From positions 744,001 through 808,000 of the forward strand of contig NZ_AP018725.1 of NCBI RefSeq assembly GCF_003967195.1: DNA of 64,000 bases, given 5' to 3'. The DNA comes from Sulfuriflexus mobilis. GTDB lineage: Bacteria > Pseudomonadota > Gammaproteobacteria > AKS1. This document shows positions 8,813 to 17,138 of the stretch, piece by piece. The position numbers and the translations under genes are program-made. Numbering within the stretch: the stretch's first letter is position 1; every line of letters begins with the position of its first letter. The notes beneath the pieces are model-generated. The model was not told where the DNA came from. It saw nothing but the letters and a program-made list of their open reading frames with translations, and did not search any database.

Positions 8813-9733
8813 ATGAAACACACTCTTCAGGTATGTTTGTTGCTTTTTATCGGCGGTTTCCCGTTGTGGTTAACGGCGACGGAACTCTATTTTGTGGATG
8901 CCCACAGTCAGGTGGACCACGAGGTTGGGGACCTGGCGTTAATCCTGCGGCGTATGGATGCGGCCGGTGTTGACAAGACGATCCTGGCAAGCCGCGGCAG
9001 ACGTCCGCATGCAGACATTGCCAACATGGCGGCAATGTACCCCGAGCGTATTGTTGCCGCCATCCGCACCAAGGGTGGTGTCTATCGGCAGAATAACCCG
9101 AAGTTTTATAAAAAACTGCGTAGACGGGTAAATAGCGGCAACTACTCCGCGATGGCGGAGGTGCTTATTTATCATGCGCAAAAGGGCAACAAGGCCGAAG
9201 AGGTAGATGTGCCATTGACCGACCCGAGGGTGGATGCCGTATTGCAGGCCTGTCTTGAGAAGGGCTGGCCAATGTACCTGCATATTGAGTTTGCCTCACT
9301 GCATGGGGACAAGCGCAGGCAAACCATGCAGGCACTGGAGCGGTTTGTGGATGCGCAGCCGGCGCATCCCTTTGTGCTGACCCACATGGGGCAGTTGAAT
9401 AGTGATGAGGCAGGGCCACTGCTGGAGCGGCATAATAATCTGTATTTTATGGTGGCCCACACCAATCCGGTGATCACCCGCCAGTCAAACCAGCCGTGGA
9501 CGGAGATGTTCTCCGGCGATTTTCTTAAAGATGACTGGAAGCAGTTGATGCGCCAATATCCGGAGCGCTTTATCTTTGCCCTGGATAATGTTTGGCAGCG
9601 GCACTGGCAGGAATTTTATATCCCGCAAATGGCTGTGTGGCGCAAGGCCTTGGCAGAATTGCCTGATGAGGTGGCTCACAAGTTTGCCCACGGCAATGCC
9701 GAACGGTTATGGCGGTTGTCGCCACAGCGTTAA
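8813..9733 (+). CDS. exported amidohydrolase-2-like TIM-barrel protein, 306 aa
   Basis: Begins with a Sec signal peptide (VCLLLFIGGFPLWLTATE) and continues as a metal-dependent-hydrolase-like barrel: strand 1 FVDAHSQVD, a central MYLHIEF, LTHMGQ after it, and FALDNVW near the C-terminus. The usual first metal motif HxH is HSQ here, with the second histidine missing, while the later H and D positions seem kept. The enzyme may use fewer metals, or may be a non-catalytic barrel. A perfect TTGACA (8724-8729) lies upstream but the -10 is poor. Substrate unknown. Confidence 0.75.
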   Translation: MKHTLQVCLLLFIGGFPLWLTATELYFVDAHSQVDHEVGDLALILRRMDAAGVDKTILASRGRRPHADIANMAAMYPERIVAAIRTKGGVYRQNNPKFYKKLRRRVNSGNYSAMAEVLIYHAQKGNKAEEVDVPLTDPRVDAVLQACLEKGWPMYLHIEFASLHGDKRRQTMQALERFVDAQPAHPFVLTHMGQLNSDEAGPLLERHNNLYFMVAHTNPVITRQSNQPWTEMFSGDFLKDDWKQLMRQYPERFIFALDNVWQRHWQEFYIPQMAVWRKALAELPDEVAHKFAHGNAERLWRLSPQR

Positions 9734-9776
9734 TTCATGACCTCTGGCGGATTCATATCACCTACTTATGAGTCGG

Positions 9777-9805
9777 TTGATTATATTGGTGACGTGCGGT
9801 ATATA
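9777..9805 (+). promoter_or_regulatory. sigma70-like promoter of the first RND pair
   Basis: TTGATT, a 17-base spacer and TATATA, ending 41 bases before the ATG of the adaptor gene. The spacing is optimal and both hexamers are close to consensus. Confidence 0.6.
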
Positions 9806-9846
9806 TCAGCTGCCCTTTAGCAGCCATTCAACAGGAACTCCATAGC

Positions 9847-10947
9847 ATGTCAAAACGATTGATTATCGCCATGATATTACTGGTTATTATCACCGTGGCT
9901 GTGGCTGGATATATATATTGGCAGGCTGTACAGCGACAAGCCGCGAAACCACAGGGTTTTCCGCCTGCCATGATTTCGGCGACCGAGGTTAGACCGGAAA
10001 ACTGGCAACCCTCGCTGCAATCCGTCGGCTCACTGGTGGCAACCAATGGCATTAATGTGAGTACTGAAGTTAATGGGATTGTCAGTGAAGTTGTCTTTAA
10101 ATCCGGACAACCGATTGAGCAGGGTCAGGTGCTTATCCGCCTCGATGATGCCGTCGACGAGGCAGCATTGGAGGCCCTGCGTGCAGAGCGTAAACTAACA
10201 CAAGTGCAGTTCCATCGTGCCAAGGACCTGCTAAAAAAACGCGTCACCTCAAAATCGGAATACGACGAGGCAGAGGCACGCTACGACGCCGCAACGGCCC
10301 GCTTAAAACAGCAGGAAGCGATCATAAAGCGGAAAGTGATTCGCGCACCGTTTACCGGTTTGGCCGGGATACGGCAGGTTGACCTTGGGCAGTTTATCGA
10401 AGCGGGTGACCCAATCGTGAGCCTGCAGGCATTGAATCCCATCTATGTTGATTATACCTTGCCGGAGCGCCACCTGACCCGGATTAAAACCGCCCAGGTG
10501 GTGAAGGTTCACCTGGATGCCGTGCCGAACCAGATTTTTAGCGGCGAAGTCAGTGCCGTAAATTCTGGTATTGATATCGGTACGCGCACGTTGAAAGTCC
10601 GCGCCACATTGGACAATACCGACAGTATCATGCGTCCCGGTATGTTCGCGCAGGTGGAGACCATCACCGATGCGCCTCAGCCGGTGTTGACGCTGCCGTA
10701 TACGGCGATCAGTTTTAATACTTACGGTAATTTTGTGTTTGTCATCAACAAGGATGATAAAGGCATGCTCACGGTCAAGCGTACACCGGTTGAAACAGGT
10801 GAGACGCGTAATGGGCGTGTCGTTATCAAGGGCCTGCAGGTGGGTACACAGGTTGTACGCACCGGCCTGGTGAAGCTGCGCGATGGTATCCCGGTGAAAA
10901 TTGATAACCAGGTGGAACTCAACGATGCAGAGATAACGGGCGAATGA
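9847..10947 (+). CDS. RND efflux periplasmic adaptor (membrane fusion protein), 366 aa
   Basis: Periplasmic adaptor joining an inner-membrane RND pump to an outer-membrane channel. An N-terminal anchor (IIAMILLVIITVAVAGYIYW) is followed by the lipoyl-type half motif VVFKSGQPIEQGQVLIRLDD, an alpha-hairpin of about 60 residues (ALEALRAERKLTQVQFHRAKDLLK), then IRAPFTGLAGIRQVDLGQ and the beta-barrel domain with MRPGMFAQVE. This arrangement is that of MexH/AcrA-type proteins. Its last codons overlap the permease start by 4 bases. Substrate unknown. Confidence 0.92.
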   Translation: MSKRLIIAMILLVIITVAVAGYIYWQAVQRQAAKPQGFPPAMISATEVRPENWQPSLQSVGSLVATNGINVSTEVNGIVSEVVFKSGQPIEQGQVLIRLDDAVDEAALEALRAERKLTQVQFHRAKDLLKKRVTSKSEYDEAEARYDAATARLKQQEAIIKRKVIRAPFTGLAGIRQVDLGQFIEAGDPIVSLQALNPIYVDYTLPERHLTRIKTAQVVKVHLDAVPNQIFSGEVSAVNSGIDIGTRTLKVRATLDNTDSIMRPGMFAQVETITDAPQPVLTLPYTAISFNTYGNFVFVINKDDKGMLTVKRTPVETGETRNGRVVIKGLQVGTQVVRTGLVKLRDGIPVKIDNQVELNDAEITGE

Positions 10948-13900
10948 AATTTACTGACATTTTCATTCGCCGCCCGGTGCTGGCGACGGTTGTCAGCCTG
11001 TTGATCCTGTTACTGGGGTTGCGCTCGCTTGGGTTGCTGGAGGTGCGCCAGTTTCCATTAATCAAGAATACCGTTATCACGGTGACCACTGCCTACCCCG
11101 GGGCCAGTTCTGAACTGGTGAAAGGTTTTGTGACAACACCGCTGCAACAGGCGATGTCCGAGGCCAATGGTATAGATTACATTTCTTCCACCAGTTCACA
11201 GGGGCAGTCGACGATCGAGGCGCAGATGCGCCTCAATTATGATCCGAATGCCGCGGTAGCAGAGATTCTCGCCAAGATTGCCAGCAAGCGCGGCGAACTA
11301 CCTGCCGAGGTTGAAGACCCGGTCATAGAGTCGACCACCGGTGACCGTACGGCGCTTATATATCTGGCGTTCTTCAGTGACAAGGTACCGCGGCCGCAAA
11401 TCAGTGATTATGTACTGCGTGTGATACAGACACAATTGCAGGCCTTGCCCGGCGTTGCCAAGGCACGCCTGTTTGCCTCGCAGTTTGCCATGCGCATCTG
11501 GCTGAACCCGCAACGCATGGCGGCATTGGGCGTGACCGGTGAGGATGTTGTCAATGTGTTGCGCAACAATAACTATCAGGCGGGTATCGGCTCGACCAAG
11601 GACAAATACGTCACAATTGACCTGACTACCACCACCGATATCAATGCCCCGGAAAACTTCCGTAAACTGGTGGTGCGCAGTGAAAACGGCACACTGGTGC
11701 GCCTGCAGGATATTGCCGAGGCCGAGCTCGGTGCCGATGACTATAACACCACCACCTGGTACAAAGGCATACCCTCGGTCTTTATTGGTATTGAACAGGC
11801 ACCGGGCGCTAATCCCATTACCGTCGCCGATGCCGTTAACGATTTGATCCCAAAAATGGCGTCACAGTTACCGGCAGGCATGCAGGTCAAGGTGCCGTAT
11901 GATGCCAGCCAGTTTATTAAATCCTCCATTGATGAAGTCTACAAGACCATCATTGAGGCCATGCTGATCGTGCTGGTGGTGATTTATCTCACCCTCGGTT
12001 CACTGCGTGCGGCGATTATCCCTGCTGTGGCGGTGCCCCTGTCGATCATCGGTGCCGCCTTTATTATGTATCTACTGGGTTATTCACTCAACCTGCTTAC
12101 GTTGTTATCTATGGTGCTTGCCATTGGTCTGGTGGTGGATGATGCGATCATTGTGGTTGAAAACGTGCACCGGCACATAGAGCGTGGTGAACCGCGGATG
12201 CAGGCGGCATTAATGGCGGCACGTGAACTGGCCGTACCCATTATCGCCATGACCACAACCTTGCTTGCCGTGTATGCCCCCATCGGTTTCCTCGGTGGCC
12301 TGACTGGTGCATTGTTTATTGAATTTGCTTTCACCCTAACCGGCGCGGTGTTGATCTCCGGTGTGATTGCCTTAACCCTGTCACCGATGCTGGCGTCGCG
12401 CGTATTAAAAGAGCACGGTGAGGAAGGTCGCTTTGAACAATTGGTGGAAAGGGCCTTTACCTGGTTATCCGACAGTTATGGGCGGGTGTTACATAAAACA
12501 CTTAATGCTGTGACGGTCGTAGCCATGCTTGGTGGCCTCATCCTGGTTTCTAATTACCTTATGTACATGAACAGCAAAAATGAACTGGCACCTGATGAAG
12601 ACCAGGGTATCCTGTTTTTCAGTTCCACCGGCCCGCGCACGGCGACACTGGAATATCTTGAAGCCTATGGCGGGCAGATCCAGTCCAGTTTTGAGACCTT
12701 TCCAGAATACAATGACAGTTTTTACATCCTCGGGCGCACACCGGGGCAGATCTTTGGCGGCTTCAAGATGAAGCCGGCGGAAGAACGCGAGCGTACGCAA
12801 AAAGAAGTGCAAGGTCCCCTGTTTGGTGTGCTTGGCCAGGTGTCGGGCCTGCGTAGTTTTGTGTTTCCACGCCCGAGTATCCCGACCCCTTCGCGTGGCG
12901 CACCCTTGCAGTTTGTGGTGACCACCGACCGCAGTTACGAGGAACTGGTTGAGGTTGCAGATCAACTCTTGGGCCAGGCTATGGCCAGTGGCCGTTTTTT
13001 GTTTCTGGAAAAATCGATTGATATCGATCGGCCCACCATCAGTATCGAGATCGACCGTGATCGTGCCGGTGACCTGGGCATCAGTATGGCAAGTATCGGG
13101 CGGAATCTGGGAACCTTGCTGGGCGGTGGTTATGTGAATCGCTTTAGCATGGAAGGCCGCAGTTACAAGGTGATTCCCCTGGTGTCACGCGATTACCGCC
13201 GCGATGCAGAGATGCTCAACGATTATTATGTCCGCAGCGCCGCCGGCAACCTGGTGCCGTTATCGACCCTTGTCACCATGAAGCAATCGGTGGAACCCAC
13301 CGACCGCACCCAGCTCCAGCAATTGAATTCGCTTACCATTCAGGGGGTGCCCCGCCCCGATGTGGCCCTGGGGGATGCACTCGAGCACCTGACTGAATTG
13401 GCGACACAGATTCTGCCCAAAGGCTATGGCTATGATTATCTGGGTGATTCACGCCAGTATGCGCAGGAGAGTTCGGCCCTGACGCTGACCATGTTGATGT
13501 CGTTACTGGTTATTTATCTGGTGCTGGCGGCCCAGTTTGAGAGCTGGCGCGATCCGGCGATTATTCTTGTATCGGTGCCGCTGGCTACAGCGGGTGCGCT
13601 GATCTTTATCATGCTGGATGTGAACGCACTGTCACTGAATATCTATACCAAGGTCGGTTTGATCACCCTGATTGGTGTGGTGGCGAAAAATGGCATTCTG
13701 ATTGTTGAGTTTGCCAACAAACTGCAAATAAACGAGCGCCTCTCCAAACGCGCTGCGGTAGAAAAAGCCGCCGCCATTCGCCTGCGCCCCATCTTCATGA
13801 CCTCGGTCTCTCTGATTGTTGCCATGTTTCCCCTGTTGACGGCCGCTGGGGCCGGTGCGGTGAGTCGCTTCCACATCGGCCTGACCATCGCCGCCGGCCT

Positions 13901-14015
13901 GGGGATCGGTACCTTCTTTACCCTGTTTATCCTGCCGGCGTTTTACATTTTGCTGGCAAAGGATCATAACCGCGATCGCCCTGAACAGGACTTGTTAACG
14001 GATAAACAGGAGTAA
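10944..14015 (+). CDS. RND multidrug-type efflux permease, 1023 aa
   Basis: Inner-membrane proton-driven pump of the HAE/AcrB type. It has normal length and the two-fold RND layout: TM1 (FIRRPVLATVVSLLILLLG), a first periplasmic loop, TM2-6 with GLVVDDAIIVVENVHRHIERG in TM4, a second loop, and TM8-12 with GVVAKNGILIVEFAN. The paired aspartates of TM4 (VVDDA) expected for proton relay are present. The closest types by feel are MexI/AcrB-like exporters. It is coupled to its adaptor by a 4-base overlap; no outer-membrane factor lies nearby, so it probably shares a TolC-type channel encoded elsewhere. Confidence 0.94.
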   Translation: MKFTDIFIRRPVLATVVSLLILLLGLRSLGLLEVRQFPLIKNTVITVTTAYPGASSELVKGFVTTPLQQAMSEANGIDYISSTSSQGQSTIEAQMRLNYDPNAAVAEILAKIASKRGELPAEVEDPVIESTTGDRTALIYLAFFSDKVPRPQISDYVLRVIQTQLQALPGVAKARLFASQFAMRIWLNPQRMAALGVTGEDVVNVLRNNNYQAGIGSTKDKYVTIDLTTTTDINAPENFRKLVVRSENGTLVRLQDIAEAELGADDYNTTTWYKGIPSVFIGIEQAPGANPITVADAVNDLIPKMASQLPAGMQVKVPYDASQFIKSSIDEVYKTIIEAMLIVLVVIYLTLGSLRAAIIPAVAVPLSIIGAAFIMYLLGYSLNLLTLLSMVLAIGLVVDDAIIVVENVHRHIERGEPRMQAALMAARELAVPIIAMTTTLLAVYAPIGFLGGLTGALFIEFAFTLTGAVLISGVIALTLSPMLASRVLKEHGEEGRFEQLVERAFTWLSDSYGRVLHKTLNAVTVVAMLGGLILVSNYLMYMNSKNELAPDEDQGILFFSSTGPRTATLEYLEAYGGQIQSSFETFPEYNDSFYILGRTPGQIFGGFKMKPAEERERTQKEVQGPLFGVLGQVSGLRSFVFPRPSIPTPSRGAPLQFVVTTDRSYEELVEVADQLLGQAMASGRFLFLEKSIDIDRPTISIEIDRDRAGDLGISMASIGRNLGTLLGGGYVNRFSMEGRSYKVIPLVSRDYRRDAEMLNDYYVRSAAGNLVPLSTLVTMKQSVEPTDRTQLQQLNSLTIQGVPRPDVALGDALEHLTELATQILPKGYGYDYLGDSRQYAQESSALTLTMLMSLLVIYLVLAAQFESWRDPAIILVSVPLATAGALIFIMLDVNALSLNIYTKVGLITLIGVVAKNGILIVEFANKLQINERLSKRAAVEKAAAIRLRPIFMTSVSLIVAMFPLLTAAGAGAVSRFHIGLTIAAGLGIGTFFTLFILPAFYILLAKDHNRDRPEQDLLTDKQE

Positions 14016-14156
14016 CAAGGAGGCCTGATGTCGGCCGGGGGCATTAATAGGTTGCGTATCTCATTGATTACATAGAACAATCACACTCTATGGTCCTTGT
14101 CTCCCCGGGGGCATGATTTCCCCCAAATAAGCCCCCAGTCTGGCCGTTAATAGTGC

Positions 14157-14185
14157 TTGCTAAACGGGCGGGATTCTCCTATAGT
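14157..14185 (+). promoter_or_regulatory. promoter and long leader of the cold-shock gene
   Basis: TTGCTA, a 17-base spacer and TATAGT. Transcription from here would give an untranslated leader of roughly 120 bases before the cold-shock ATG, in keeping with the long structured leaders known for cspA-type genes. Confidence 0.5.
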
Positions 14186-14312
14186 TCATGTAGCTACAGA
14201 TTTTGTTATCGGCAATTTTGGTTGTTGCCTTAGTGTTACCCCCCTGATTCCTCGTTTCATTACCTGTATGCAGCACTCTAATATTGTTTAATTTATTCAA
14301 GGTACAAAGATT

Positions 14313-14513
14313 ATGGCTACAGGTACAGTAAAGTGGTTTAACGAATCGAAAGGTTTTGGTTTTATTTCTCAGGATGACGGCGGCGATGATGTATTCGTAC
14401 ATTTCAACGCAATCCAGGGCTCGGGCTTCAAAACCCTTGCTGAAGGCCAAGCGGTCACCTATGAAATTGAAAAGGGTCCTAAGGGCCTGCAGGCAGCTAA
14501 TGTTACTGCCTAA
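14313..14513 (+). CDS. cold-shock protein, CspA family, 66 aa
   Basis: A complete single cold-shock domain. The RNP1 KGFGFISQ (residues 14-21) and RNP2 DVFVHF (residues 29-34) are intact, after the usual TGTVKWFNE start. It binds single-stranded RNA/DNA as an RNA chaperone in the cytoplasm. A strong terminator follows. A candidate promoter about 120 bases upstream leaves a long leader. The gene is followed by an RRM protein, another single-strand RNA binder. Confidence 0.96.
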   Translation: MATGTVKWFNESKGFGFISQDDGGDDVFVHFNAIQGSGFKTLAEGQAVTYEIEKGPKGLQAANVTA

Positions 14514-14541
14514 GCAAGACCTCATCGGATAAACCGATACC

Positions 14542-14573
14542 AAGAACCCCGCTCCGGCGGGGTTCTTTTTTTG
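14542..14573 (+). terminator. rho-independent terminator after the cold-shock gene
   Basis: An 11-bp perfect stem (AAGAACCCCGC / GCGGGGTTCTT) with a TCCG tetraloop and a run of seven T. Confidence 0.95.
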
Positions 14574-14621
14574 TGGCACAGTAAGTCACAGCAGCCGGCA
14601 TAGCCGAAAAGGTGAACTGCA

Positions 14622-14882
14622 TTGAAAAAAATATTTATTGGCAGTTTGCCTGCCAGCGCAAATGAGGAAGACCTGCAGAGCCTGTTTTCTGAATTTGGTA
14701 CCGTGCGTTCATGCAAACTGGTGATGGATGTTTTTTCCGGCCAGTGTAAGGGCTTTGGTTTTATCGAAATGGAAGGCCATGAGGCGCGTGCCGCTATAGC
14801 CGGCCTGAATGGCAAAGACTTCAACGGCAAGCCCATGAAGGTTAACTTTGAGTCTCCCAAGCCGGGACGCGGACGCCGTTAA
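14622..14882 (+). CDS. RRM-domain RNA-binding protein, 86 aa, TTG start
   Basis: A single RNA recognition motif: RNP2 KIFIGSLP at residues 3-10 and RNP1 KGFGFIEM around residues 43-50, ending in a short basic tail PGRGRR. It starts at TTG 14622, with AAGGTG seven bases upstream; no ATG is available near it. Paralogue of the protein at 2386-2643. Its position right behind the cold-shock gene and terminator suggests a cold-linked role, either by read-through or by its own promoter; this is inference. Confidence 0.9.
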   Translation: MKKIFIGSLPASANEEDLQSLFSEFGTVRSCKLVMDVFSGQCKGFGFIEMEGHEARAAIAGLNGKDFNGKPMKVNFESPKPGRGRR

Positions 14883-15064
14883 CAACTAAACCGGGCCCCG
14901 GGATCTGGCGCCTATTACGCAGCCTGGCCCACCCAGTCAGTACATTCTGTTCTACTCCGATGGGTGTTGTCTGCCACGCACTTGTCGATCAAGACAATCT
15001 CACTCCGCCTATCAAACTGACTTCATCTTTTGCTATTCTCATGGTGAATAGATGAAGGATAGAA

Positions 15065-15562
15065 ATGTCGCCGCTAAGCATAATCGTTCGTCCGGCCACC
15101 ACAACCGATCTCGATGCCATTAATCGCGTCATTGAGGCGGCAGTGATGACATGGAAACTGCCTGAACGGGTCAAGCGCCTGTTCCTGTCCAGCTACCGCT
15201 ATACCGTACTGGACTTTAAACATTTAGAGGCAGTGGTGGCAGAGGATGAGCAGAAAAAAATTATTGGTATTGCCGCCTGGGAACGGGCCGATGCCAAAGA
15301 TAGCCCAACAGGGCACACGGCCCTGTTGTTACATGGCATCTATGTTGAACCGTCGCATCACCATCAGGGCATTGGTCGCCAACTTTTTAGCGCGGCCGAA
15401 GTGGCTGTTCGTAACCAGCAGTGTGATGGCCTGCTGGTTAAGGCCCAGGAGGACGCCAAGGGTTTTTTCATTTCACAGGGAATGTGCAGCCTGCAGGTCG
15501 AAGACCCCTCGCGTCAATATGCAAACCGTTTCTGGAAGGGCATCGATCAACTCACAAGGTAG
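15065..15562 (+). CDS. GNAT-family N-acetyltransferase, 165 aa
   Basis: GCN5-related acetyltransferase fold. The N-terminus IIVRPATTTDLDAINRVIEAA is typical of the first strand and helix, and the acetyl-CoA pyrophosphate loop is YVEPSHHHQGIGRQL (Q-x-x-G-x-G-type). It would transfer an acetyl group from acetyl-CoA to an amine of a small molecule or protein; the substrate cannot be told. The ATG has AAGGATAG upstream. It appears monocistronic. Confidence 0.88.
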   Translation: MSPLSIIVRPATTTDLDAINRVIEAAVMTWKLPERVKRLFLSSYRYTVLDFKHLEAVVAEDEQKKIIGIAAWERADAKDSPTGHTALLLHGIYVEPSHHHQGIGRQLFSAAEVAVRNQQCDGLLVKAQEDAKGFFISQGMCSLQVEDPSRQYANRFWKGIDQLTR

Positions 15563-15777
15563 TCGTTTTCCGTTCTGCTTACGCCAGGCATTTTAGCGAA
15601 TGCATCGCTCACGGTATTTTTCGGGCTTGCTGCGATATTTCCTTCCCCCCAGCCCTGCCTGACAGCTAAAACTCAGTCCAGAGTCACCAGGGTCTTGAGT
15701 CGGCTTTATGTCGATTAATAGAGGTCTTGTGTTACATTCTACTAACGGACTCAACCATAACCTGATGTGATTCGGCT

Positions 15778-17136
15778 ATGAAAAAATATCTGCAAAAACC
15801 CTATATTCTATTTGCTGCTATGGGTCTCGGCGCACTCATTGCAATCGCATTGGTGATGGGGCGTGCGCCCCTGAATCATGCCGGCACGGAGATGCCCAGA
15901 AAAAGTGTTGAGGTCATAACAGCAAGGCGTATCCCTTTTAGCGCAAAGGTGACGGCTTACGGCAATGTAGAACCCACGGTGACATTGCAAACCCTGGCCG
16001 AGGTCAGCGGAAAAATCAGTTTTGTACATCCAGATCTTAAACAAGGCAACAGTATCGCTGCCGGCACCGTGGTGGCGCGAATTGACCCGCAAGATTATGA
16101 GGTAACACTGAAGCAAACCCAGGCCGACCTGGCTGGCAACAAATCTTCCCTCAGGCAGCTGCAGGTGGAACAGCAAACGACACAGCGTTCCCTGGACCTG
16201 GCAGAGAAAAACCTGCAAGTGGGAGAAAAAGAGTTGCAGCGTATCCGTAGTGTCTGGGAGCGTAAACTGATCGCCCGCTCAGTCCTTGACGCAGAGGAAC
16301 AGAAGGTCATTCAACTCCGTCAGCAAGTATCTGAACTACAGGGTCAGCTCAACACCTACGCCACTCGCAAGGCCACGGTGCAGTCCCAAATCACGCGTGC
16401 CGAGGAGCAGGTCAAGGGCCAAACGACCACGCTGGGGCGTACTGAAATTACCTTGCCCTTCAGCGCACGTATTGGTGCGGTATCCATCGAAAAAGGTCAG
16501 TTTGTAAACATTGGCACGATGTTGTTCGAAGCCCTGGATATCAATGGTGTGGAGGTCAATGCACAGTTACCGATTTTGCATATGCGCTCCCTGGTGGCTC
16601 ACATGGAAGGCAATACGTTTGATAGCACGATGATGGGTAAGTCCCAGGACATGCTCGCCAGACTGAATCTTTCGGCACGGGTGACCCTGGTAGGGGACAT
16701 GCCAGATGCCTGGTGGGATGCCGAGGTGTTGCGCTTTAGTGAATCCATTGACCCTACCCGACGTACCCTGGGCATCGTAGTGGGGGTAGATCGTCCCTAT
16801 GAAAAAATGATCCCTGGTCGAAGGCCGCCACTCTTAAAAGGTATGTTTATGTCCGTGGAGCTTTATGCTCCGATGCATGAAGCCTTAGTGATCCCACGTA
16901 AGGCGGTACATCACGGGCGTGTCTATGTGGCCAATAGCGATGATCGCCTTGAGATCAAAGCCGTTGATATTCAGCAGCGTCAGGATGATCTTGTGGTGAT
17001 CAGTGGCGGACTGCAGGAAGGTGACCGGCTTATTATTAACGACCTGGTCCCGGTCATCGAGGGCATGCCACTAACGCCGATAGTTGCCAGCGACTACGAA
17101 AAGGCATTAGCTAAGCGCGCCAGCGGAACGGAATAA
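15778..17136 (+). CDS. RND efflux periplasmic adaptor, 452 aa
   Basis: Periplasmic adaptor of the HlyD/AcrA type. An N-terminal membrane anchor (ILFAAMGLGALIAIALVMG) precedes the barrel-sandwich half motif VEPTVTLQTLAEVSGKISF and an unusually long coiled-coil hairpin of about 110 residues (QTQADLAGNKSSLRQLQVEQ through the TRAEEQVKGQTTTLG end). TEITLPFSARIGAVSIEKGQ marks the second half. It is longer than the adaptor at 9847. It ends 2 bases before the permease it must serve. Confidence 0.92.
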   Translation: MKKYLQKPYILFAAMGLGALIAIALVMGRAPLNHAGTEMPRKSVEVITARRIPFSAKVTAYGNVEPTVTLQTLAEVSGKISFVHPDLKQGNSIAAGTVVARIDPQDYEVTLKQTQADLAGNKSSLRQLQVEQQTTQRSLDLAEKNLQVGEKELQRIRSVWERKLIARSVLDAEEQKVIQLRQQVSELQGQLNTYATRKATVQSQITRAEEQVKGQTTTLGRTEITLPFSARIGAVSIEKGQFVNIGTMLFEALDINGVEVNAQLPILHMRSLVAHMEGNTFDSTMMGKSQDMLARLNLSARVTLVGDMPDAWWDAEVLRFSESIDPTRRTLGIVVGVDRPYEKMIPGRRPPLLKGMFMSVELYAPMHEALVIPRKAVHHGRVYVANSDDRLEIKAVDIQQRQDDLVVISGGLQEGDRLIINDLVPVIEGMPLTPIVASDYEKALAKRASGTE

Positions 17137-17138
17137 TT

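Noticed and set aside
14016-14156. GGGGG/CCCCC pairing after the first RND permease as a terminator
   Set aside because: Short stem with a long loop and no T-run.
7350-14185. Shared 14-mer ATTCTCCTATAGTT at about 7353 and 14173
   Set aside because: Several 14-base matches are expected by chance in 64 kb; the flanks do not match.
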